Assembly: GCF_902158555.1 (NCBI RefSeq)
Contig: NZ_CABGGS010000012.1
Span: 172,880-236,879 of the forward strand
DNA length: 64,000 bases
Direction: 5' to 3'
DNA from: Klebsiella spallanzanii
GTDB lineage: Bacteria > Pseudomonadota > Gammaproteobacteria > Enterobacterales > Enterobacteriaceae
Of this stretch, positions 51,381 through 59,502 are shown piece by piece. The translations under genes and the position numbers were made by a program. The notes below the pieces were generated by a model. That model saw only the letters and a program-made list of their open reading frames with translations, did no database searches and was not told the DNA's origin. The first letter of the stretch is position 1, and the number at the start of each line of letters is the position of its first letter.

Positions 51381-51402
51381 GAGGGGCGGGAAACCGCCCC
51401 TC
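51381..51402 (+). terminator. Hairpin after tisB
   Basis: GAGGGGCGG (51381-51389), tetraloop GAAA, CCGCCCCTC (51394-51402). A very stable stem 22 bases after the tisB stop; without a clear T run but a likely transcript end. Confidence 0.7.
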
Positions 51403-51428
51403 TACAGGCTAACCTGATGGAGAAAACC

Positions 51429-51874
51429 ATGGCACCGCTGTTGATTGCCGCAATAACCCCAGACGATCCCGGTTTTACGGCGCTGCGAGTCGAAAGCCTG
51501 GCGCAAAATTACAATATGCTCCGCCGCCTGCAGAGAACTGGCAAAGTGGGGAAAACCGCTTTAACGCCCCGGGAGAAAAGCTGCTGGGTGCCTTTGCGTA
51601 TGGGCAGCTGGTCGGCGTGTGCGGGCTGAACATCGACCCTTTTAGCCAGCAGCCGCGGGCCGGGCGCATCCGCCATTTATATATCGGTGAGCGCCACCGT
51701 CGACAGGGGATTGGGCACCAGCTGCTGGTTTCGGTTATCACTCACTCCGGCGCCAGCTTTGATTTTCTCAACACCCATGCGCCGTCAACGGCCTGGTCGT
51801 TTTATGAAAATCTGGGATTTCGCCCGGTGTACGATGAGCCTCAGGTCACGCATCGCCTGTTCTGCTCACTTTAG
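51429..51874 (+). pseudogene. GNAT N-acetyltransferase gene with a frameshift
   Basis: The frame from ATG 51429 (GGAGA before it) encodes APLLIAAITPDDPGFTALRV...NMLRRLQ and then loses sense. From about 51531 a different frame continues ENWQSGENRFNAPGEKLLGA and runs to the stop at 51874 with GQLVGVCGLNIDPF, the acetyl-CoA loop HRRQGIGHQLL and WSFYENLGF. One base missing near 51529-51531 (CTG-CAGAG where CTG-GCA-GAG would restore the frame) explains this. About 148 residues would result if repaired. Either a recent loss or a sequencing error. Confidence 0.85.
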
Positions 51875-51944
51875 CCATCGCTGGCTGCCGGGGAGAGCGC
51901 ATGTTACAGTTCAGTGACGATTTATTCCCCATATCCGGGCCGTA

Positions 51945-52778
51945 ATGACCATCACCGTATTCTGTATTTTGCTGTTCGCTGCTCTGCTTCACGCCAGCTG
52001 GAACGCTATCGTTAAAGCGAGCGGCGATAAGATGTATGCGGCAATCGGCGTTAGTGGCTCAGCCGCATTAATCGCCCTCGTTTTACTCCCGTTTGCCCCA
52101 CAACCCACACTCGCCAGCGTGCCGTTTCTTGCCGTCTCCTGTGCGTTACAGGTGGTGTACACCGTGCTGGTGGCGAAAACCTACCAGGTCTCGGATATGA
52201 GCCAGACCTATCCGCTGATGCGCGGAACCGCGCCGCTGCTGGTGGCGATAATCAGCGTCACTTTCCTTGGCGACCACCTCTCGTCGCTGGCGTGGCTGGG
52301 AATTGGCGTCATTTGCCTGGCGATTCTGGCGATGGCTTTTAACGGTCGATCCAGTTCAAGTACTGGCATCGTACTAGCGCTGATTAACGCCTGTTTTATT
52401 GCCGGTTACACGCTGGTGGACGGAACCGGAGTGCGGCTTTCAGAAACCGCGCTGGGCTATACGCTGTGGACCTTTTTCATGAACGGTTTTTGTCTACTGA
52501 GCTGGGCGATGATCGCCCGACGTCCGCAGGCCAGCCGCTATTTACGCCAGCACTGGAAGAAGGGAATGGTCGGCGGCATCGGTACCATGGGCTCTTATGG
52601 TCTGGCGCTGTGGGCAATGACTCAGGCACCGCTGGCGGTGGTCGCCGCTCTGCGCGAAACCTCTATTCTTTTCGGCGCGGTTATCGCTTTTATCTTACTG
52701 AAAGAGAAGGTGGTTCCACTGCGTATTGTTGCTGCCTGCGGTATTGCCGCCGGGGCGATTCTGCTGCGGCTGTCTTAA
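51945..52778 (+). CDS. EamA/DMT-superfamily transporter
   Basis: 277 residues, ten predicted membrane helices in two EamA repeats. The N-terminus LFAALLHASWNAIVKASGDK and the repeat ends LTFLGDHLSS-like (VTFLGDHLSSLAWLG) and ILLKEKVVPLRIV mark a drug/metabolite exporter. Substrate unknown. Alone between the GNAT pseudogene and emrD; it is not at this place in E. coli. Confidence 0.85.
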   Translation: MTITVFCILLFAALLHASWNAIVKASGDKMYAAIGVSGSAALIALVLLPFAPQPTLASVPFLAVSCALQVVYTVLVAKTYQVSDMSQTYPLMRGTAPLLVAIISVTFLGDHLSSLAWLGIGVICLAILAMAFNGRSSSSTGIVLALINACFIAGYTLVDGTGVRLSETALGYTLWTFFMNGFCLLSWAMIARRPQASRYLRQHWKKGMVGGIGTMGSYGLALWAMTQAPLAVVAALRETSILFGAVIAFILLKEKVVPLRIVAACGIAAGAILLRLS

Positions 52779-52955
52779 CCCAGATATGGCAACATTAGTT
52801 GCCGATTTTCGTTTACAAAACCTACCTGAAATCCTCCCTGTAATCCCCCTCATAGGGTTGTTCTGTCATTTTAATATGGTAGATTCCTCCATCGTTTGGC
52901 GGGTGTGTTAGTCACATATTCTTTATCTTCTATATTTGACAAAGTATTCATCGAC

Positions 52956-54140
52956 ATGAAACGGCATAAGAACTTCAATTTGTTGTTGATGCTGGTACTG
53001 CTGGTGGCCGTTGGCCAGATGGCGCAGACCATATATATCCCAGCGATTGCTGATATGGCGGTATCGCTCAACGTCCGTGAGGGTGCGGTGCAGAGCGTCA
53101 TGGCTGCTTATCTGCTGACCTACGGCGTATCGCAGCTCTTCTACGGCCCGCTATCGGATCGCGTTGGTCGTCGCCCGGTGATCCTCGTGGGAATGTCTAT
53201 TTTTATGCTGGCGACGCTGGTTGCCATCACTACCCATAGCCTGCCGGTGCTGATCGCCGCCAGCGCAATGCAGGGGATGGGCACTGGGGTCGGCGGCGTG
53301 ATGGCGCGAACCCTGCCGCGCGATCTGTATGAAGGCGCGCAGCTCAGGCACGCGAATAGTCTGCTGAATATGGGGATTCTGGTTAGCCCGCTGCTGGCAC
53401 CGCTGATTGGCGGTATTCTTGATACCTTATGGAACTGGCGGGCCTGCTACGTCTTCCTGTTGGTACTTTGCGCTGGCGTGACCTTCAGCATGGCGCGCTG
53501 GATGCCGGAAACCCGACCAACCGGCGCACCGCGTACCCGGCTTATCACCAACTACAAAACTCTGTTCGGTACCGGCGCGTTTAACTGCTATTTGCTGATG
53601 CTGATCGGCGGCCTGGCGGGGATCGCCGTTTTTGAAGCCTGTTCTGGCGTACTGATGGGCGCGGTGCTGGGTTTGAGCAGCATGTCGGTCAGTATCCTGT
53701 TTATTCTGCCGATCCCGGCGGCGTTTTTTGGCGCCTGGTTTGCCGGACGCCCGAATAAACGTTTCCCAACGCTGATGTGGCAATCGGTGATTTGCTGTCT
53801 GCTGGCGGGGGTGATGATGTGGATCCCTGGCCTGCTGGGCATGATGACCGTCTGGACCCTGCTGGTCCCCGCTGCGCTGTTCTTTTTTGGCGCAGGGATG
53901 CTGTTCCCGCTGGCGACCAGCGGCGCGATGGAGCCGTTCCCGTTCCTGGCGGGAACCGCCGGGGCATTGGTGGGCGGGCTACAAAATATCGGTTCCGGCG
54001 TGCTGGCATGGCTGTCGGCAATGATGCCGCAGACCGGTCAGGGTAGCCTGGGCCTGCTAATGATGCTGATGGGATTACTGATTCTGCTGTGCTGGTTGCC
54101 GCTGGCGTCACGTTTTCATCATCACCAGCAGCCGGTTTAA
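52956..54140 (+). CDS. emrD: Multidrug efflux protein EmrD, MFS
   Basis: 394 residues from ATG 52956 (MKRHKNFNLLL), the E. coli start and length; the 5' extension in frame to 52896 is not needed. Twelve membrane helices, YGPLSDRVGRRPVIL (motif A), GMGTGVGGVMARTLPRDLYEG, and a DHA1-type layout. Exports lipophilic energy uncouplers and detergents by proton antiport. In E. coli it neighbours ivbL/tisB, as nearly here. Confidence 0.96.
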   Translation: MKRHKNFNLLLMLVLLVAVGQMAQTIYIPAIADMAVSLNVREGAVQSVMAAYLLTYGVSQLFYGPLSDRVGRRPVILVGMSIFMLATLVAITTHSLPVLIAASAMQGMGTGVGGVMARTLPRDLYEGAQLRHANSLLNMGILVSPLLAPLIGGILDTLWNWRACYVFLLVLCAGVTFSMARWMPETRPTGAPRTRLITNYKTLFGTGAFNCYLLMLIGGLAGIAVFEACSGVLMGAVLGLSSMSVSILFILPIPAAFFGAWFAGRPNKRFPTLMWQSVICCLLAGVMMWIPGLLGMMTVWTLLVPAALFFFGAGMLFPLATSGAMEPFPFLAGTAGALVGGLQNIGSGVLAWLSAMMPQTGQGSLGLLMMLMGLLILLCWLPLASRFHHHQQPV

Positions 54141-54157
54141 GGCTGCTGTATGAAGCG

Positions 54158-54190
54158 TCCCGGGTGCGATATTTACACCGCGACCCGGGA
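54158..54190. terminator. Hairpin between emrD and the porin gene
   Basis: TCCCGGGT (54158-54165) and ACCCGGGA (54183-54190) close a 33-base hairpin with an inner GCG/CGC pair, in the gap between converging genes. Could be a terminator or a REP-type unit. Confidence 0.6.
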
Positions 54191-54203
54191 TGGTTTCACT
54201 CTC

Positions 54204-55589
54204 TTAGAACCACGCCTCAAACATGCCGCCGAGGTTAAGTGAATCCAACTGATCGTCTTTGGTACCGTTAACTTTCGCGGTACGCTTGTTATCTACCTGG
54301 CCTCCGGTCACGTAGAAGCGCAGCATTGGGCGGAACTCAGGGCCCATGCCGATGGCGATGTTCTGCGACAGCGTCAGCTTCCAGCCGTGGTTGTCCCCGC
54401 CCTGATCGTAATCGACGCGCTGGTAGCCCGCTTCCAGCCAGGTGGAGTGGACGTCGTTCCAGAAGTACATCGGGCGAACAATCGCACCGTAGTTTTTACG
54501 GTTGTCGGTATTGTCTTTGCTATTGTCATAGTCGTGGAAAGCGAGCAGATATTCTACCTGCGCCTGCTGGGTAAACTTGTAGTTGCCTTCGAAGCTGGCG
54601 TAGATAGCGGTCAGCCCATCGGTTTTGTTGTAAACGCTGTTATCCGAGTTATCGGAGTAGCGCAGGATAACCTTGTTCACGCCGCTGTCGTCGCTATTGG
54701 TATGGCTTAACAGCAGGCCGCCCTGCCACGCATCAAGCTGCTCGTCGTTATCCACCGCTTTGGAATCAAAACCGTAGTTGGCATAAACCTCAACATCGAT
54801 CGGGCCGGCTTTGATGTTATGGGTTTTGGTGGTCAGCGCATAGTGACCGTTATCGCCAGTGTCGGAGTTACCGGTACAGGTGATGCGTGATGGGTTGGAC
54901 TCATCGGCCATCACTTCCGGGCTACAGGATTTCACCTGCGATACCGCCGCTACGTCGAACTGTACGCCGCCGATATCGAAGTTTTTCACCCCGGCGCCCT
55001 GGCCGTCGTGGTTCATCCAGAAGTAGTCGTTGATACCCTGTTGCGGACGCTGATGGAAGTCGCGGCCTGCCCAGATATAGGCATTGGGGTTGGATTCCAG
55101 CACGTTGGTCACGCCAACGTAGGCTTTTTTCAGGTTAACTTCATCACTCCAGTGATCGAACATGACGTTGATATCCCAGATAGCGCCCTTGCTGCTCTTA
55201 AAGGCCTTGGTTAACTGGAACTCGCCGCCGTTGCCTTCGTTGCCAAGACGACCAATCGCTGAGGCGCCGTTATAGGAGCCGTCCACGCCGACGTATTTCT
55301 GATCGCCGGTCTGGAAGTGTGCACCGTAGCGCGCGTAGCCGCTGAACTTCAGGCCGAACGGCACCGCCATGTCCGGCGATTGCGCGGCGGTTTGTGGGTT
55401 GGTCTCCAGATCCACCTTTTTCGCCGCGGCGGCGTCCATTTTAGCCTGGCGATCTGCCAGGGCCTTATCGACGGCCTTCGCCACAATGGCGTCGATTTGT
55501 TCCTGAGTAAAATCTTGAGCGAATACGGAAATTGGGCACAGCGCGGCGACGACCGCCATGGCTAATGGCAGCATTTTTACAGTTTTCAT
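54204..55589 (-). CDS. LamB/ScrY/BglH-type carbohydrate porin
   Basis: 461 residues with a signal peptide (MKTVKMLPLAMAVVAALCPI..VFA-QDF, cut after about residue 24). A coiled-coil-like N-terminal stretch (FTQEQIDAIVAKAVDKALADRQ...) is followed by an 18-strand maltoporin barrel: PFGLKFSGYARYG, LGNEGNGGEFQLTKAF, YIWAGRDFHQRPQQGINDYFW (in part) and the terminal Phe (FEAWF) for outer-membrane assembly. Last gene of the PTS operon; lets oligosaccharides reach the IIC permease. Confidence 0.9.
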   Translation of the reverse strand: MKTVKMLPLAMAVVAALCPISVFAQDFTQEQIDAIVAKAVDKALADRQAKMDAAAAKKVDLETNPQTAAQSPDMAVPFGLKFSGYARYGAHFQTGDQKYVGVDGSYNGASAIGRLGNEGNGGEFQLTKAFKSSKGAIWDINVMFDHWSDEVNLKKAYVGVTNVLESNPNAYIWAGRDFHQRPQQGINDYFWMNHDGQGAGVKNFDIGGVQFDVAAVSQVKSCSPEVMADESNPSRITCTGNSDTGDNGHYALTTKTHNIKAGPIDVEVYANYGFDSKAVDNDEQLDAWQGGLLLSHTNSDDSGVNKVILRYSDNSDNSVYNKTDGLTAIYASFEGNYKFTQQAQVEYLLAFHDYDNSKDNTDNRKNYGAIVRPMYFWNDVHSTWLEAGYQRVDYDQGGDNHGWKLTLSQNIAIGMGPEFRPMLRFYVTGGQVDNKRTAKVNGTKDDQLDSLNLGGMFEAWF

Positions 55590-55685
55590 AATTATCTCGC
55601 TTTTAATAATTCATATATTCAGATAATAGCTATCCCGCCAGGATAAGCTGGTTTTACTTAATATAGGGTACGGCTGAGTTATATA

Positions 55686-55988
55686 TTAACGTTGATACAG
55701 ATGAATTAACTCTTCTGAAAATTCACGAGCCAGCAGAGAATTCATCAGATGATCCTGGGCATGCACCATAATCAGCGTCATCGGCTGGCGCGCTTCGCCC
55801 GCATCCTGCTCGATAAGCTGGGTCTGCATCTGATGCGCCCGGCGAGCGTAACCATCAGCCTCATTAAGTAGCAACCGCGCTTCATCTATATTACCGTTAC
55901 GGGCACAATGGAGCGCTTCAAAACATAATGAGCGTGACTGTCCCGCGTTAACGATAATTTCCATTACCGCTTCTTCTAATTCAATCAT
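55686..55988 (-). CDS. PTS lactose/cellobiose-family IIA component
   Basis: 100 residues from ATG 55988 (AGGA seven bases before); the frame open to 56006 adds six residues. All-helical trimeric IIA with the phosphorylated His in VHAQDHLM (His76). Passes phosphate from HPr to the IIB protein of the same operon. 102 bases from the IIC gene. Confidence 0.9.
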   Translation of the reverse strand: MIELEEAVMEIIVNAGQSRSLCFEALHCARNGNIDEARLLLNEADGYARRAHQMQTQLIEQDAGEARQPMTLIMVHAQDHLMNSLLAREFSEELIHLYQR

Positions 55989-56090
55989 GATAGATCCTGA
56001 GGTCATTAACTTTATTATTTAAATAACGCAGTGAAAATCCCTTTTCCGCATTATTTAGGCTGTCATCTTAAAAATATATTCGTTTATTTA

Positions 56091-57413
56091 TTAGCTGACG
56101 GTTTCTGCAACCGGAACAGCAGACTTTGCTTTTTCGACTTCAGTTTTCATTAAGGAGCGTTCATAAGCGCGCAGGAACGGAAGATAAATAACCGCTGACA
56201 TCACCATACAAATTACGCACATGACCACCGGGCTTAGCGTCCAGTTAGCGGCCCATGATGCGCCGATTGGGGCTGGAGTAGTCCACGGCGTTAGCGAAAC
56301 CACCTGACTGAGCCAGCCGAGACGCGTTGCACCGTAAGCCAGCACGGCGTTGATCATCGGCACAAAGACAAACGGGATAAACATCATCGGGTTCATAATA
56401 ATCGGTGCGCCGAACAGAATAGGCTCGTTGATATTAAAGAAGCTGGGTACGACGCCCATTTTACCGATGGTGCGCAGGTGGGCTACACGGCTACGCAGCA
56501 GCAGGAACGCCAGCGGGAGCGTAGAACCGACGCCGCCGATTAGCAGGTAGTGGTCCCAGAAACCTTGCAGATAGACGTGAGGCAGAGCCGCACCAGCCGC
56601 CAGCGCCGCCTGGTTTGCCGACAGGTTGGCCATCCAGAACGGGTTCATAATGCCGGTGACAATCAGCGAACCGTGGATCCCGGCGAACCAGAAAATCTGG
56701 CACATCAGGACGGAAAGCAGAATCGCCGGCAGGGAGTCAGAGGCGGAAACCAGCGGCTCCAGCAGGTGCATAATTGCCTGCGGCAGGATCATACCGGTCT
56801 GCGCTTCGATAAACAGGTTCAGCGGATGCAGGGTTGCGATCACCACCAGCACCGGGATAAGGATTTCAAACGAGCGTGCAACGCCGGTTGGCACCTCTTT
56901 CGGCAGGCGAATCGTAATGTTGTTCTGCTTCAGCCAGGCGTAAACGCGGGTGGAGTAGATAGCGGTGATCAAGGCGGTAAAAATGCCCTGGCCGGAGAGG
57001 TACTGGGTGGAGATTTTGCCATCAGCATACGGCGCGGCAACCAGTAAAAACGCCATAAACGCCAGCAGGCCGGACATCACCGGGTCGAGCTGGAACTGGC
57101 GTCCCAGGCTGGCGCCGATCCCCACCGAGATAAAGAACGTCATCACCCCCATGCTGAGGTTAAACGGCAGCATCAGCTGCTCGCGATATTGCTGAGAGAA
57201 ATCCAGCCAGCCGCGGGCGAAACCGTTAGTGGTATCCGGTGAAAAAGGAGGAAAGATAAATACCAGCATGAATGAGCCGATGATCATAAACGGCAATGCG
57301 GCAGTGAAGCCATCGCGAATAGCGATAACGTATTTCTGCTGCCCAAGGCGTCCTGCCAGCGGGGTAATTGATTGCTCGATCACGGCAATCATGGACTGAT
57401 ACAGAGAACTCAT
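56091..57413 (-). CDS. PTS lactose/cellobiose-family IIC permease
   Basis: 440 residues from ATG 57413 with AGG seven bases upstream; a GTG two codons earlier is possible. About ten membrane helices, and the NINEPILFGAPIIMNPMMFIPF motif (residues ~330-350) which carries the substrate-binding NEP. Probably transports beta-glucosides such as cellobiose or chitobiose-like sugars; exact substrate not deducible. 11 bases after the IIB gene. Confidence 0.9.
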   Translation of the reverse strand: MSSLYQSMIAVIEQSITPLAGRLGQQKYVIAIRDGFTAALPFMIIGSFMLVFIFPPFSPDTTNGFARGWLDFSQQYREQLMLPFNLSMGVMTFFISVGIGASLGRQFQLDPVMSGLLAFMAFLLVAAPYADGKISTQYLSGQGIFTALITAIYSTRVYAWLKQNNITIRLPKEVPTGVARSFEILIPVLVVIATLHPLNLFIEAQTGMILPQAIMHLLEPLVSASDSLPAILLSVLMCQIFWFAGIHGSLIVTGIMNPFWMANLSANQAALAAGAALPHVYLQGFWDHYLLIGGVGSTLPLAFLLLRSRVAHLRTIGKMGVVPSFFNINEPILFGAPIIMNPMMFIPFVFVPMINAVLAYGATRLGWLSQVVSLTPWTTPAPIGASWAANWTLSPVVMCVICMVMSAVIYLPFLRAYERSLMKTEVEKAKSAVPVAETVS

Positions 57414-57424
57414 TTGCACACCTC

Positions 57425-57736
57425 TTAATGCGCTTCTATCAGCGACAGGGCATAATCCAGGACGTTATCTCCCCGCTGCATTCCGTAATCCATGGTGTTA
57501 ATTGGCTGGACTGGAATATTCAGGGGCGCGGCTTTCTCAGATAAGTTTTTCAGCATGTATTTCACCTGGGGGCCAAGAAGCACCACCTGGTACTGCGGAA
57601 ACTGCATGTCAAATTCGGAAACGCCATAGGCGTCAATCTGCACCGGCAGGTTACGTTCCTTCGCGGCATCGACCATCTTTCTGACCAACAGGCTGGTGGA
57701 CATTCCGGCAGAGCAGCACAGCATAATCTTGTACAT
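57425..57736 (-). CDS. PTS lactose/cellobiose-family IIB component
   Basis: 103 residues. The P-loop-like CCSAGMSTS (residues 7-15) contains the phosphorylated Cys (Cys8). First gene of the operon order IIB-IIC-IIA-porin, as in chbBCA. No 6-phospho-beta-glucosidase gene is adjacent. The LacI-type gene is divergent upstream. Confidence 0.92.
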   Translation of the reverse strand: MYKIMLCCSAGMSTSLLVRKMVDAAKERNLPVQIDAYGVSEFDMQFPQYQVVLLGPQVKYMLKNLSEKAAPLNIPVQPINTMDYGMQRGDNVLDYALSLIEAH

Positions 57737-57791
57737 CGACGACCATCCTCAAAATGTAAAAAGTTATTGCGTGGATGATTTGATATCAGGC

Positions 57792-57838
57792 GGAAACCGG
57801 TTTCCATTTATAAAAAACAGAACTGTGATAGCCGTCAA
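57792..57838 (-). promoter_or_regulatory. PTS operon promoter with LacI-type operator
   Basis: On the minus strand TTGACG (57838-57833) and TTTTAT (57815-57810, spacing 17) form the likely promoter. The perfect 14-bp palindrome GGAAACCGGTTTCC (57792-57805) covers the predicted transcription start, the classic place for a repressor. Confidence 0.75.
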
Positions 57839-57916
57839 GATCTCTCTTTTATAGGGCCGGTTTATTAGATTTCGCTCACATATTTTTGTGGTTTTTGCTA
57901 CGATTTTCCATGAAAC

Positions 57917-57956
57917 GGAAAATCGGTTTCCAAATAAAAAGGGAAACGGATATACT
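57917..57956 (+). promoter_or_regulatory. Second LacI-type operator and promoter of the regulator gene
   Basis: GGAAAATCGGTTTCC (57917-57931) is a near-copy of the operator at 57792 with one extra base in the centre. TATACT (57951-57956) is a likely -10 of the rightward regulator gene, so the operator would cover its -35 region. Two sites 125 bases apart could allow looping and autoregulation. Confidence 0.65.
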
Positions 57957-58030
57957 GCCGCTGGTTATTATTGAAGCGATTCAGGTCTAAGGATTTACAG
58001 GGATCGGACCGGCCCTGTCAGGGGAAAATA

Positions 58031-58972
58031 ATGTCTACAATCAACGATGTATCACGGTTAGCTGGGGTGTCAAAGGCCACAGTCTCTCGGGTGTTGAGCG
58101 GTTCGCGCGGCGTCAAGGAAGCCAGCCGTCAGGCGGTGTTACAGGCGGCGGAGGAGCTCAACTATCGTCCGAATATGATTGCGCAGTCATTACTGAGCCA
58201 AACCACCGGCTGCATCGGTGTCATTTGCGCCCAGGACAACATCAATCAAACCACCAGCTACCTCTACGCTCTGGAAAAACAGCTCAGCCAGCATCAGAAG
58301 CATCTGTTGCTGCGTTTTGCCAATACTCGCGCCAGGGTGATGCATTCGCTGGAAGAGCTAACCTGCGGGTTATGCGACGATGTATTAATTATCGGCGCGC
58401 GGTTTCCGCTTAATATCGACCGGCCCGACGTGGTGCTGATCGATTGTCTGGAAAGCGAAGGGGCTAACACTATTCATTTTGACCACGCTTTTGCGGCGGA
58501 AACTGCCTGTAACTATCTGATAAGTCAGGGTCGGCGTCAGATTGCGCTGATCCACCCGCAGGTTAGCGGCTTTGCCGATCAGGTATTGCTCGGATACAAA
58601 CATGCCCTGGAAAAGGCTTTCCTGCCGTTTAATCGCAACCTGGTTTTCCTCGACAGCCATTCGCCGTCGGTAGCGGTGCAGGAGCTGGTAAACAACGCGA
58701 CAACCCTGAATTTCAATGCTCTGCTGGTTGCGAATGAGCAGCAGGCGCAGCTGGTGGTCCCGCAGCTTCAGGCCTTCAATCGCGCGGTGCCGGAAAAAGT
58801 GATGGTGTTCAGCCTTGCGGGCTCGTTACAGCTGCCCGGTATTCCGACGATTCCGGCGATTGAATATTCAATGGACGCTATGGCCAGCCGGATAGTCAAC
58901 TGGCTGACCGAAAAGACGCAAATGCTTGGCAGCAGCCCGCTACGCGGGGATTTGATCATTCCGAACCGCTGA
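58031..58972 (+). CDS. LacI-family regulator of the PTS operon
   Basis: 313 residues from ATG 58031 (GGGGAA before it). N-terminal LacI helix-turn-helix (TINDVSRLAGVSKATVSRVL) and hinge (LNYRPNMIAQSL), then a periplasmic-binding-like sensor domain. Divergent from the PTS/porin operon, with two matching palindromes in the gap. Probable repressor released by a sugar or sugar phosphate. Confidence 0.92.
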   Translation: MSTINDVSRLAGVSKATVSRVLSGSRGVKEASRQAVLQAAEELNYRPNMIAQSLLSQTTGCIGVICAQDNINQTTSYLYALEKQLSQHQKHLLLRFANTRARVMHSLEELTCGLCDDVLIIGARFPLNIDRPDVVLIDCLESEGANTIHFDHAFAAETACNYLISQGRRQIALIHPQVSGFADQVLLGYKHALEKAFLPFNRNLVFLDSHSPSVAVQELVNNATTLNFNALLVANEQQAQLVVPQLQAFNRAVPEKVMVFSLAGSLQLPGIPTIPAIEYSMDAMASRIVNWLTEKTQMLGSSPLRGDLIIPNR

Positions 58973-58998
58973 TTGCGGACAAGCTCCGGCGATCGCCG

Positions 58999-59292
58999 CT
59001 ACGACGTTGGGCACTGAATGCTGCTAATCGCTTTCTGATAGGCGGCGCTGTTGTTTTTGTCCAGCGCCCGCGTCGCGCTTTGTACTGCGGTCTTATTCTC
59101 TGCTGATTCCAGCACGCGGTTGGCAAACTGCGTATCGTCCATACCGCTGCTGGCAGGACAATTTTTTCTCACATCCTTCACTATCTGCTGCTTTTGCTGT
59201 TCAAACTTCAGTCCGGATAGCGGTGCGGCTGTTGCCACACCAGGTAGCATCAGGCAGGCTGCCAGCGAAAGCGCAATACTCATTCTTTTCAT
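58999..59292 (-). CDS. yicS: YicS-like secreted protein
   Basis: 97 residues from ATG 59292 (AAGGA at suitable distance; GTG 59295 is the neighbouring alternative). Signal peptide MKRMSIALSLAACLMLPGVA ending ..ATA-APL. Two Cys in the mature part (KNCPASS, IQCPTS) may form a disulfide. Length and pattern (VKDVRKNC, IQCP near the end) match E. coli YicS (97 residues). Periplasmic, function unknown. Convergent with the LacI gene. Confidence 0.8.
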   Translation of the reverse strand: MKRMSIALSLAACLMLPGVATAAPLSGLKFEQQKQQIVKDVRKNCPASSGMDDTQFANRVLESAENKTAVQSATRALDKNNSAAYQKAISSIQCPTS

Positions 59293-59502
59293 CACGGATA
59301 TCCTTATTTTTATTAAAGCGTTCCTCTAACTATAGACGTATTCCTGAGTGAGCCATTTTGCGTGCGGCTTTCCGCAAAAATGAAGTCGTTTCAACGAGCG
59401 AAATTTATCTTCCGTAGCGGCAAGCAAAGCGGATAAATCCCGGGTGCCCGCCGTCATTCGTGCGGGTACATTCTCGCCATTACGCTTCCAGGATGGCGAA
59501 TC

